Shown here: positions 54,975 to 63,144 of the stretch, in pieces
How the letters are laid out: every line of letters begins with the position of its first letter
Numbering within the stretch: position 1 is the first letter of the stretch
NCBI GenBank assembly: GCA_016722465.1
Contig: JADKJC010000002.1
Location: 572,501-636,500, forward strand
Direction of reading: 5' to 3'
Source of the DNA: Chitinophagaceae bacterium
Lineage (GTDB): Bacteria; Bacteroidota; Bacteroidia; Chitinophagales; Chitinophagaceae
Length of the DNA stretch: 64,000 nucleotides
The notes under the pieces: model-generated
Database searches by the model: none
The model's input: the letters and a program-made list of their open reading frames with translations, nothing else
What the model was told of the DNA's origin: nothing
Position numbers and translations under genes: made by a program

Positions 54975-56054
54975 ATGAGCCAGAGTCATTTTCAAAAATT
55001 TGTTCCCAAGAAAAAGAACAGCGTAATCAAGGAAGAATTTAAGCAGGCGAAGAAAAAAGCCAAAAAAGAAAGGGCAGCCGCCATCGATAAATTCTACGAA
55101 GAAAAAAGAAAAGCAAGGCAGGAAGCAAGGGAAGCTGCATTAAATGCACCCATTGCAAGTAAAGTTCCGAAAGTACCTGTAGCTGCCACAACAGCTCCTG
55201 TAATTGAAAAAGTAAGGCCAGTAGTGAAAAATGCGCCTCCTGCCAAACCAGCCCAGGCCGTACCTGTTGACCCCGATAAACAAATGCCGCTGAATAAATT
55301 TTTGGCTCATTGCGGCGTATGCAGCAGAAGGGATGCAGTTATTATCATTAAAGAAGGAAAAGTAAAAGTGAACAGTACTGTTGTACTGGAGCCGGCTTTT
55401 AAAGTGAGTGAAAGAGACGAGATATTTTTTAATGGCAAAAAATTATTTGTTACCAAAAACCTGGTGTACATACTGCTGAACAAACCGAAGGACTATATCA
55501 CCACTACCGATGATCCGCAGGGAAGAAGAACGGTTTTACAATTGATAAGAAATGCCACTACAGAAAGAGTATATCCCATCGGCAGACTTGACCGGAATAC
55601 CTCCGGTGTATTACTGCTGACCAATGATGGTGATCTTACACAAAAATTATCTCATCCGAGTTATAATATCACTAAAGTATACGAGGCTAAATTAGACAAG
55701 CCACTCACCAAGGCTGATTTTGAAAAGATACTGGATGGTATTGAACTGGAAGATGGCATTATTAAAGCTGATTCCCTGGCCTATGCAGATGCCAGGGACA
55801 AGTCAGTGATCGGCATAGAAATTCACAGCGGCCGCAACCGCATTGTGCGCCGCATTTTTGAATCGTTGGGCTATGATGTAAAAGGGCTCGACCGGGTGAT
55901 GTATGCCAACCTGACCAAAAAAAATGTAGAGCGTGGCAAGTGGCGTATTTTAAGTGAGAAAGAAATACGATTGCTGAAATATATGAATGCCTCATACAAA
56001 AAGCCATCAGCGAAAGAAAAAGCAGCAAAGGAAAAAACGGCAGTAAAAGAGTAG
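54975..56054 (+). CDS. Pseudouridine synthase, RsuA/RluB family
   Basis: 359 residues from ATG 54975 (MSQSHFQKFVPKKKNSV). A long Lys/Ala-rich basic N-terminal extension (to about 110) precedes an S4 domain (PLNKFLAHCGVCSRRDAVIIIKEGKVKVNS) and the catalytic domain with GRLDRNTSGVLLLTNDGDL (catalytic Asp) and IHSGRNRIVRRIFESLGYDV. It modifies 23S or 16S rRNA uridines. The Lys-rich C-terminal tail is also typical. The next gene is another pseudouridine synthase. Confidence 0.93.
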   Translation: MSQSHFQKFVPKKKNSVIKEEFKQAKKKAKKERAAAIDKFYEEKRKARQEAREAALNAPIASKVPKVPVAATTAPVIEKVRPVVKNAPPAKPAQAVPVDPDKQMPLNKFLAHCGVCSRRDAVIIIKEGKVKVNSTVVLEPAFKVSERDEIFFNGKKLFVTKNLVYILLNKPKDYITTTDDPQGRRTVLQLIRNATTERVYPIGRLDRNTSGVLLLTNDGDLTQKLSHPSYNITKVYEAKLDKPLTKADFEKILDGIELEDGIIKADSLAYADARDKSVIGIEIHSGRNRIVRRIFESLGYDVKGLDRVMYANLTKKNVERGKWRILSEKEIRLLKYMNASYKKPSAKEKAAKEKTAVKE

Positions 56055-56137
56055 AAGAAGTAAGAATGGTTGAGCCCCCGAAAGCTTTAGGGATAGATGG
56101 TTTAGAAAGTTTAGATTGTTTAGAAAAGTTTAGTTGA

Positions 56138-56854
56138 GTGAAAAAAAACATTGAGATTATTTTTGAGAACGAACATTTTGTTGCAGTAAACAAGCCTGCC
56201 GGAATGTTATCCATACCAGACAGGACACAATCGGAAGTGTCGTTAAAAGATATTCTGATTGAAAAATACGGCAGCATCTTTACCGTTCACCGGCTGGATA
56301 AAGAAACCAGCGGTATCATCCTGTTTGCAAAAGACGAAGCCACCCATAAATTCCTATCCAAAGCTTTTGAAGAAAGAAGCGTGGAAAAATATTACCAGGG
56401 CCTTGTATACGGAGTACCGTCTCAACCTTCCGGAACCATTGAAGGCCCCATCATGGAACATCCCGTACAAAAAGGTGTGATGATCGTTCATGCTAAAGGC
56501 AAGCCATCCGTTACAGATTATGAAATGCAGGAAAGCTATGGAAAATATTCGCTGGTAAAATTCAGGATACATACCGGGCGTACCCACCAGATACGGGTAC
56601 ATGCCAAAAATATCGGCAACCCCATTGCCTGTGATCCGCTGTATGGCGATGGCAAACCCGTTTTATTATCTTCCATCAAAAAGAAGTACAAACTCAGCAA
56701 ACATGATGATGAAGAAAGGCCGATACTCAGCAGGGTGGCCTTACACTCTTACCAATTAAAATTTACGGATGCCGCAGGCAATGCCTTCGATTTGCTTGCA
56801 GAACTGCCCAAGGATATCAGGGCGCTGATACAACAGTTTAAAAAGAACTTGTAA
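56138..56854 (+). CDS. Pseudouridine synthase, RluA family
   Basis: 238 residues starting at GTG 56138 (MKKNIEIIFENEHFVAVNKPAGMLS). No S4 domain; catalytic motif HRLDKETSGIILFAKDEATH, then FRIHTGRTHQIRVHAKNIGNPI. Belongs to the single-domain RluA group acting on rRNA or tRNA. The 83 bases before it are A/T-rich with a run of GTTTAGA-like words. Together with the gene before it, a tandem of two rRNA-modification genes. Confidence 0.92.
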   Translation: MKKNIEIIFENEHFVAVNKPAGMLSIPDRTQSEVSLKDILIEKYGSIFTVHRLDKETSGIILFAKDEATHKFLSKAFEERSVEKYYQGLVYGVPSQPSGTIEGPIMEHPVQKGVMIVHAKGKPSVTDYEMQESYGKYSLVKFRIHTGRTHQIRVHAKNIGNPIACDPLYGDGKPVLLSSIKKKYKLSKHDDEERPILSRVALHSYQLKFTDAAGNAFDLLAELPKDIRALIQQFKKNL

Positions 56855-56856
56855 AA

Positions 56857-56877
56857 AAAGCCGCATTTCAGCGGCTT
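56857..56877. terminator. Bidirectional terminator between the pseudouridine synthase and peroxiredoxin genes
   Basis: AAGCCGC-ATTTCA-GCGGCTT with an A run on the left. On the minus strand a clear T run follows, so it ends the peroxiredoxin transcript; on the plus strand the tail CTATATTTTC is weaker. Confidence 0.8.
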
Positions 56878-56900
56878 CTATATTTTCATAAGTGTTTTTA

Positions 56901-57539
56901 TCAATCAAGATTGGGCTGCGGAGTATAACGCAGGTAAGGCTTTACAATCTCCACTCCTTTCGGAAATTTTTTGATCGCATCTTCTGTGCTCACATTCAAT
57001 GCTACTATTACATTTTCTCCTTCCTTCCAGTTGGCAGGTGTTGCTACACTGTATTGAGCGGTTAATTGCAATGAATCTACTACCCTCAATACTTCCACAA
57101 AATTCCTTCCGGTAGAAGCAGGATAAGTGATGATGAGTTTTACTGTTTTATCAGGCGCAATGATCACCAGCGAACGAACGGTTGCCGTAGCAGATGCATT
57201 GGGATGAATAAAATCGTACAAGGTTGAAACCTTCCTGTCATCGTCGGCAATAATCGGAAAATCCACTATTACATGCTGGGTTTCATTAATGTCGTTGATC
57301 CAGCTTAAGTGTTTATCAACAGGGTCAACACTCAGTGCCAGTACTTTTACATTGCGTTGTGCAAACTCTTCTTTCAAAGCTGCCGTTCTGCCCAGTTCGG
57401 TAGTACAAACGGGTGTGTAATCAGCAGGATGAGAGAACAGGATACCCCATGAATCGCCGAGGTATTCATAAAAATCAATTTCACCCAAAGATGTTGTTGC
57501 CTTGAAATTGGGAGCAATATCCCCTAACCGTAAACTCAT
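56901..57539 (-). CDS. Peroxiredoxin, Prx6/1-Cys type
   Basis: 212 residues. The N-terminal AhpC/TSA domain has the peroxidatic cysteine in SHPADYTPVCTTEL, followed by SVDPVDKHLSWINDI, a long loop, and the Prx6-type C-terminal domain (LQLTAQYSVATPANWKEGENVIVALNVSTEDA). Reduces peroxides in the cytoplasm. Complete. It is divergent from an Rrf2 regulator; the gap holds a TATATTTG promoter element for this gene (near 57559-57567) and an operator-like half-site (57579-57590), so the regulator may control it. Confidence 0.94.
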   Translation of the reverse strand: MSLRLGDIAPNFKATTSLGEIDFYEYLGDSWGILFSHPADYTPVCTTELGRTAALKEEFAQRNVKVLALSVDPVDKHLSWINDINETQHVIVDFPIIADDDRKVSTLYDFIHPNASATATVRSLVIIAPDKTVKLIITYPASTGRNFVEVLRVVDSLQLTAQYSVATPANWKEGENVIVALNVSTEDAIKKFPKGVEIVKPYLRYTPQPNLD

Positions 57540-57578
57540 AGTATTTTATTTTAGGCTACAAATATACAATACTCCATC

Positions 57579-57590
57579 AATTAAGTAGAC
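57579..57590 (-). promoter_or_regulatory. Operator half-site candidate between peroxiredoxin and Rrf2 genes
   Basis: On the minus strand this reads GTCTACTTAATT, close to GTCTACTAAATT at 1995-2006 and GTCTACCAAATT at 7011-7022. The second arm is poor, so it is a half-site at best. It lies upstream of the peroxiredoxin promoter. Its significance depends on the Rrf2 link being real. Confidence 0.35.
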
Positions 57591-57636
57591 TTTTATTTTA
57601 CTTTTTTACTTTTTATTTTTTACTTACCTTTTCACC

Positions 57637-58053
57637 ATGTTATCTAAGAAAACCCAATATGCCCTGAAGGCGCTCGGCTATCTTGCCTCTAAATACGGTG
57701 AAGGACCGGTGCTGATTTCAGAAATATCCAGGAAAAAAAAGATACCGATCAAGTTCCTGGAAACCATCCTGCTGGAATTAAAACAATCGGGCGTTTTAGA
57801 AAGTAAGAAAGGAAAGGGCGGTGGCTACTACCTGGTACAGTCGCCTAAAAAAACCACACTGGCCAAAGCCATACGGCTGGTTGGCGGCCCGATTGCGCTG
57901 ATACCCTGCGTAAGCCTTAACTTTTATGAAAAATGCAAGGATTGTGATGAAGCTACCTGTGGCCTTTATAAGGCAATGAAAATTACCAGGGATGCTACGC
58001 TGAAGATACTGGAAAAGAAAACCCTGGCAGAACTGATTGACGATCCATTATAA
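57637..58053 (+). CDS. Rrf2-family transcriptional regulator
   Basis: 138 residues. The N-terminal winged helix-turn-helix (SKKTQYALKALGYLASKYGEGPVLISEISRKKKIPIKFLETILLELKQSGVLESKKGKGGGYYL) is the Rrf2 signature (IscR, NsrR, CymR). A later region has four cysteines (PCVSLNFYEKCKDCDEATCGL), which may bind an Fe-S cluster as in IscR/NsrR or sense sulfur as in CymR relatives. Divergent from a peroxiredoxin; its stop is overlapped by the DUF4954 stop on the other strand within TTATAA. It is the best regulator candidate in the window for the cysteine-related palindromes. Confidence 0.92.
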   Translation: MLSKKTQYALKALGYLASKYGEGPVLISEISRKKKIPIKFLETILLELKQSGVLESKKGKGGGYYLVQSPKKTTLAKAIRLVGGPIALIPCVSLNFYEKCKDCDEATCGLYKAMKITRDATLKILEKKTLAELIDDPL

Positions 58054-60165
58054 CTTCAGTTTTCTTACCACTGATTTCACTTCTTTCTTCAGGTCATCAA
58101 GGCCGGCCATTTGCTGCTGGATAAAACTATTGTCTTCCAGGCGGCCGAGTACTTTGTTCATTTCCTCATTGGTTTCGTACACCATTTTACGGAAAGGGTT
58201 GGAGTAATCTTTTGCCCTGGAATCGTAGATGCCCTTGCACATCCATGCACGGGTAGTAAGCAATTGCTGCAACAATTCTTTCAACAGCGCCGGCGTGAAT
58301 TGCCTTGGTGTAATATTCAGTATTTCCAATAAAGAAGTATAGGCATGATGCAGTTTGTGTGTTTCGTAAGCAACACCCAGTTTTTTGTAAAACTCATGTA
58401 CCGCATTCCAGTCGTTCACTTTTCCTGCCTTAATATTAAAGAGGAATTTTTTCACTTCCTCATCGGGCATCAGCTGACCGCCAATATTCAACCACTGGCT
58501 GCGTTGTATTTTAGCTGACAGTGTTTTCTTCAGCTCTTCAAAGCTTTCGAATTTATTTTGACGGATGTGCTTTAGTATTTCCATTACCCCATAGTACTGA
58601 ATCAGTTCTTTAAACAACGTAATACTCTGCGGCACTTTTATGATCTCTGTTTTACGGGAAGTATTTTCCCAGCCTTTTACGGTAGCTGTTCCTGCTTCAG
58701 TGATTGTTAGTGTTTGCAATAATTTCAAGGCATCAAACAATTCATTCACCGTATCTGGTGCCAGGTAATCGTATTCAATATGCTGGATCTTATTGGTGCG
58801 CCTGTCCCTGTCTACATATTTCCATGCATTGCGTTCCAGTGCATACATGTTGTACATGAACCAGTAACCGGGCATCACTAACAACTTATCATTGCTTACA
58901 TCATTGCTTACCAAACTGAACGGAACGGAAATATTTAATTCCGCCGGAAAATCTCCCTTGGCCAAAATGGTAAAGGAGGCGAATTTTGAATTGTGCTTCA
59001 AACTTACACAGAGGCCGGGCCAGAAACCACGGTTGGCTACAATTTCGCCATCCGGGCTGCGGCTGTTGTGATTACTGCCGATGGTAGCGCCAGCCGCAAT
59101 ATTACTTTGTCCCATCACCAATGCGGCACATAAAAAAGAGTTGTTGTGATGTTGTTCGTGTGCAGGAAAGATGAATGAATTCAGCACTTCGCAACAGGAG
59201 ATGGTAGAGTTGTTACCCAAATAAGAGTTGATCAACCTGGCGCCATATTTTAATTGCGAATGCGAAGCCATTACAAAACGAACGGCTTTTACGCCATAAA
59301 ATATCCTGCAGCCATAACCGATGATACCGTTCACCAGTTCGCAACCCTCACCTATTTGTGAAGTGCGGTTTTCATCACTGTTGATGGTGAGGTTCTTTAA
59401 TTTATTGGCGCCCTTTAAATAAGCATCGGAACCAATTTTTACATCCTTGATGATCTTGCAGTTCTTGATCACCGTCCTGTCGCCTATTTGAGCATAGTGC
59501 CCACGCCTGCTGTCAAATTCCTTATCGGTGAATTCTTGGAATTTACTGATCAGCGCTTCATCTGCAATGTACTTGCTCCACAAATGTGCATCACCGGGCA
59601 GCATGCCATCAAAAGGAATCACCCGCCTGCCGCCATTTTCATTGCACAGTTCCATCACTACCCGTTGCCTTTCTTCTTCGCCATCACTCAACACACCATT
59701 ACCAAATTTTGCCTTGTCGGTACTGGCAAGTTCATTTACGTTGGCGATCATCACTTCATTGCCGATGATATAGTGGCTTAAATAATTCACATTGTCAAAA
59801 CTAACATTGTCGCCGATATCACAACTGATGATGGTGCAATTGTAAAGGCCGACCGGCATTCTTAAATTATGAAATTCGAGGTAGTAAGGTTCCAGTTTTC
59901 CAATGCGGATCAGGCCATGAAATTTGCAGCCCCTTACCAGTTCCGGTTTAAAATTTTCATCTACAAATATCTTGTTCCAGTCATCGGAGGTATTGCGGTT
60001 ACGCACCAGCACTTCAATCTCCATGGAGGTCAAATTCCGGTAGTCTTTGCGCTGAGGGTTTTGCTGAAAACGCAGGTAGTATTCATCCTTCCCTTCCGGG
60101 AGATATTTAGCTTCTATAAAATTATAGCCGAGTTCGTTTACTGGATGCTTTTTGATGATGTTCAT
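58048..60165 (-). CDS. DUF4954 protein
   Basis: 705 residues from ATG 60165 (MNIIKKHPVNELGYNFIEAKY). The upstream frame reaches 60210, but its first residues come from an A/T intergenic repeat (INYQLSI), so the later ATG was chosen. Left-handed hexapeptide-like repeats (TVIKNCKIIKDVKIGSDAYLKGA, IGEGCELVNGIIGYGCRIFYG) are seen in the middle. DUF4954 is a large, conserved Bacteroidota family with no assigned role. Its stop overlaps the Rrf2 stop. Confidence 0.85.
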   Translation of the reverse strand: MNIIKKHPVNELGYNFIEAKYLPEGKDEYYLRFQQNPQRKDYRNLTSMEIEVLVRNRNTSDDWNKIFVDENFKPELVRGCKFHGLIRIGKLEPYYLEFHNLRMPVGLYNCTIISCDIGDNVSFDNVNYLSHYIIGNEVMIANVNELASTDKAKFGNGVLSDGEEERQRVVMELCNENGGRRVIPFDGMLPGDAHLWSKYIADEALISKFQEFTDKEFDSRRGHYAQIGDRTVIKNCKIIKDVKIGSDAYLKGANKLKNLTINSDENRTSQIGEGCELVNGIIGYGCRIFYGVKAVRFVMASHSQLKYGARLINSYLGNNSTISCCEVLNSFIFPAHEQHHNNSFLCAALVMGQSNIAAGATIGSNHNSRSPDGEIVANRGFWPGLCVSLKHNSKFASFTILAKGDFPAELNISVPFSLVSNDVSNDKLLVMPGYWFMYNMYALERNAWKYVDRDRRTNKIQHIEYDYLAPDTVNELFDALKLLQTLTITEAGTATVKGWENTSRKTEIIKVPQSITLFKELIQYYGVMEILKHIRQNKFESFEELKKTLSAKIQRSQWLNIGGQLMPDEEVKKFLFNIKAGKVNDWNAVHEFYKKLGVAYETHKLHHAYTSLLEILNITPRQFTPALLKELLQQLLTTRAWMCKGIYDSRAKDYSNPFRKMVYETNEEMNKVLGRLEDNSFIQQQMAGLDDLKKEVKSVVRKLKL

Positions 60166-60169
60166 GGAG

Positions 60170-60330
60170 CCAATTGACAATTGATAATTGATAGTTGATA
60201 ATTTTTTCAACTAATCGAAGCAATCTCTAATAGCAAGTTTAAAAATTGCAATTACAAGATAAATAATTAACACAGCAAAATAAGCAGAAAGATATGATCT
60301 AAGGAATTATCAATTATTCATTATCAATTA
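60170..60330. repeat. A/T-rich inverted repeat between DUF4954 and glmS
   Basis: CAATTGATAATTGATAG-type words at 60170-60210 recur in reverse complement at about 60305-60335 (AATTATCAATTATTC and similar), flanking 100 bp of plain A/T DNA. Same word family as 25241-25350. It reads as INYQLSI-like residues when translated, a known source of false start extensions. The promoter of the DUF4954 gene must lie within it. Confidence 0.5.
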
Positions 60331-62163
60331 TTCTACTGTTACGCTCTTCGCTAAATTCCTCGGCTTGTCTACATCTACGCCTTTTGCAATACCTACATAA
60401 TAAGAAAGCAATTGCAAAGGAATCACACTCAGCATCGGTGCCATGATCTCATCTGCAGGCGGCACAAAGAACACATCATCTGCAAGGCCGGGTATCACTT
60501 CATCTCCTTCCGTAATGATGGCGATCACTTTTCCCTTACGTGCCTTGATCTCCTGTATATTGCTCACAATTTTTTCGTGGTAGCTGTCTTTTGTGGCTAC
60601 AAATACAACGGGCAATGTTTCTGTTACCAATGCAATCGGGCCATGTTTCATTTCAGCAGCAGGATAACCTTCTGCATGGATGTAAGAAATTTCTTTCAGT
60701 TTCAATGCGCCTTCCAGTGCGATGGGGAAATTGTATCCACGGCCCAGGAACAAAGCATCATTGGCGCCCTTGTATTTTTCTGCGATCACTTTAATGGCTG
60801 TTGCATTGGCCAGTAATGCTTCTACTTTTTCAGGGATCGATTCCAGTTCAAACAATAATTTAGTATAGCGTTCATCCGGGATGGTACCATTTTCTTTGGC
60901 AATTTTCAACGCCATCATGGTAAGCACTGCAAGCTGGCCGGTAAATGCCTTGGTACTTGCCACGCCAATTTCAGGACCGGCATGCGTATATGCACCACCA
61001 TGACTGATCCTTGCAATAGACGAACCCACTGCATTTACAATTCCGAATATGATTGCACCCTGCTCTTTTGCTTTTTCAATGGCCACCAGCGTATCCGCTG
61101 TTTCACCGCTTTGAGAAATGGCAATGATGATATCGCCTTTATTGATAACAGGGTTCCTGTACCGGAACTCAGATGCATATTCCACTTCCACCGGTATCCT
61201 GCACAATTCCTCAATGATGTATTCTGCCACCAACCCTGCATGCCAGCTGGTACCGCAGGCAACGATCATAATGCGTTTGGCATTTTTAAATGCGTCGATA
61301 TTATTTTGTACACCACTTAACCTTATAATACCATGTGCTGCATCCAGCCTTCCACGCAAACAATCATGAATGGTGCTGGGCTGTTCAAAAATCTCTTTTA
61401 ACATGAAATGGTCGTAGCCGCCTTTTTCAATGGCAGCCAGTTCCATATCTAGTTTAGTGATAAAAGGTGTGATGGTTTCGTTGCCGAGGTTTTTCAGGAT
61501 CAGTTCATCCGGCCTTACAATGGCCAGTTCATAATCGTTTACATACACCACTTCTTTGGTGTATTCCAGCATGGGAGATGCATCGCTTCCTAAAAAATGC
61601 TCGCCCTTACCAACACCAATTACCAATGGACTGCCTTTTCTTGCAGCAATAATTGTTTGGGGATCGTCCTGGTCGATGAGTAAGATGCAATAAGCGCCGG
61701 TAATCCTTTTCAAAGCAATTCGCACTGCTTCTTCCAGGTTGCACTCGTTGTTCTTTTTGATGTCTTCAATAAAGTTGAGTAATACTTCAGTATCCGTATC
61801 GCTGGTAAAGCTGTAGCCTTTTTTGCTGAGGTCCTTTTTTATCTGGGCATAGTTCTCAATGATGCCATTGTGGATCATGGCCAGTTTACCGCTTGCAGAC
61901 GTGTGGGGATGTGCATTCCTGTCGTTTGGCTCGCCGTGGGTAGCCCATCTTGTATGGCCAATACCTATGTGAGAGTGCAGGTCGGCACCCACCACAAATT
62001 CTTCGAGGTCGGCCACCCGGCCTTTTTTCTTATATACTTTAAGGCCGCCATTCAGTAAAGCCACGCCGGTACTGTCGTAGCCACGGTATTCCAGCCTTTT
62101 TAATCCTTTTATAACGATGGGGTAAGCCTCTCTCGGGCCGGTGTATCCTACAATTCCGCACAT
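60328..62163 (-). CDS. glmS: Glutamine-fructose-6-phosphate aminotransferase
   Basis: 611 residues; makes glucosamine 6-phosphate for cell-wall and sugar-nucleotide synthesis. The N-terminal Ntn-amidotransferase domain starts MCGIVGYTG with the catalytic Cys1 after Met removal, and has GIGHTRWATHGEP. Two SIS domains follow (about 280-420 and 450-600: VACGTSWHAGLVAEYIIEEL, SQSGETADTL, LGRGYNFPIALEGALKLKEISYIHAEG). The end DKPRNLAKSVTVE is the family C-terminus. Complete. No glmS ribozyme-like sequence was seen upstream, as expected outside Firmicutes. Confidence 0.97.
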   Translation of the reverse strand: MCGIVGYTGPREAYPIVIKGLKRLEYRGYDSTGVALLNGGLKVYKKKGRVADLEEFVVGADLHSHIGIGHTRWATHGEPNDRNAHPHTSASGKLAMIHNGIIENYAQIKKDLSKKGYSFTSDTDTEVLLNFIEDIKKNNECNLEEAVRIALKRITGAYCILLIDQDDPQTIIAARKGSPLVIGVGKGEHFLGSDASPMLEYTKEVVYVNDYELAIVRPDELILKNLGNETITPFITKLDMELAAIEKGGYDHFMLKEIFEQPSTIHDCLRGRLDAAHGIIRLSGVQNNIDAFKNAKRIMIVACGTSWHAGLVAEYIIEELCRIPVEVEYASEFRYRNPVINKGDIIIAISQSGETADTLVAIEKAKEQGAIIFGIVNAVGSSIARISHGGAYTHAGPEIGVASTKAFTGQLAVLTMMALKIAKENGTIPDERYTKLLFELESIPEKVEALLANATAIKVIAEKYKGANDALFLGRGYNFPIALEGALKLKEISYIHAEGYPAAEMKHGPIALVTETLPVVFVATKDSYHEKIVSNIQEIKARKGKVIAIITEGDEVIPGLADDVFFVPPADEIMAPMLSVIPLQLLSYYVGIAKGVDVDKPRNLAKSVTVE

Positions 62164-62498
62164 AATATAATATGGTTTAATACATGGTTAAGACCATTCA
62201 TTACCCCCGTAAACCACATTGTTACCTGCCCCGGTTTTAAAAATAAAAAGGGGAATGCGGTAATCTGATCTTCCAGGGGGTTATAGAATGCCTGCAAAGT
62301 AACGAAAATGTGCCTATACTTGGTATGTGGAAGGAGTTGCAAATGCCTGAAACCCATTTCATATATGGACGATCCAAAGTAAATAAAGTGTATTTCACTC
62401 ATTTGCTACCTCCCGATGAAAGACTTGAGCCGGATATTTTACCAACCGTTTGTAAATACCCCGCCACTATCCTGCAGCATTTGGTTAACTTTATTTTT
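62164..62498. other. Divergent intergenic region between glmS and the phosphatase gene
   Basis: 335 bases with no gene I trust. The plus-strand frame from 62310 runs into the next gene, but its first 63 residues have no signal peptide or family pattern. It must contain the promoters of both genes; I did not find a confident -7 box. No riboswitch or other structure was recognised. Confidence 0.5.
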
Positions 62499-63047
62499 AT
62501 GAAAAAGCTCCTTTTCTTACTGCTCATTGCCAGTGTAACCAACCAATTATTTGCTCAAACTCAATCTTTGCAGGGGAAAAATAGTGCGATCTATATCGTT
62601 CGCCATGCAGAAAAACAAACCGGCACAGACCCCTTGCTAACAGAAGAGGGCAACAAAAGAGCCGGCGACCTGGCGAGGGAATTAAAGGATAAAAAGATCA
62701 AAAAGATCTATGTAACCGAATACCTCCGCACCCAGCATACAGCAGACAGCCTGCAGTTGCAATTGGGTATTGACACGATACAGGTAATGGCAGATACCAG
62801 TTGTACCGCCCTTTTTGCTGCCATCAGCCATAACAACGACTGGAACAAGCCGATCCTCATCATCACCCACAGCAATATCATTCAAAAAATAATTTATAAA
62901 CTCGGCATCACTGATTTCCCCCAGCAAAACATTCCCGAAAAAGAGTTCGATAATTTGTACAGGGTAAGTGTAAAAAACAAACAACCGGTATTGACACATA
63001 CCAAATACGGCAAACCATCAGCAACTTCCGCTACTATGATGCAGTAA
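62499..63047 (+). CDS. Exported histidine-phosphatase (phosphoglycerate mutase-like) protein
   Basis: 182 residues from ATG 62499 (MKKLLFLLLIASVTNQLFAQ signal peptide). The upstream frame is open to 62310 but would bury the signal. Catalytic motif IYIVRHAEKQTG (His), later the second histidine in LIITHSNIIQKI, with DPLLTEEGNKRAGDLA between, which is the SixA/PhoE-like branch of the histidine phosphatase superfamily. A periplasmic phosphatase of unknown substrate. The next gene lies 97 bases downstream. Confidence 0.85.
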   Translation: MKKLLFLLLIASVTNQLFAQTQSLQGKNSAIYIVRHAEKQTGTDPLLTEEGNKRAGDLARELKDKKIKKIYVTEYLRTQHTADSLQLQLGIDTIQVMADTSCTALFAAISHNNDWNKPILIITHSNIIQKIIYKLGITDFPQQNIPEKEFDNLYRVSVKNKQPVLTHTKYGKPSATSATMMQ

Positions 63048-63144
63048 TATCTCTTCAACAGGTTTAAAGGCAGTAAAATACCCTCCCCACGGTATTGTTC
63101 CGCCTTTGCATTAAAAATACTTTTACGGCATAAAACTGTTAAAC

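Noticed and set aside
60166..60210. Longer start of the DUF4954 protein (residues like INYQLSI)
   Set aside because: The extra codons lie in a dispersed A/T intergenic repeat, a common false extension.
62310..62498. 63-codon extension of the histidine-phosphatase gene
   Set aside because: It would hide a clear signal peptide beginning at 62499.
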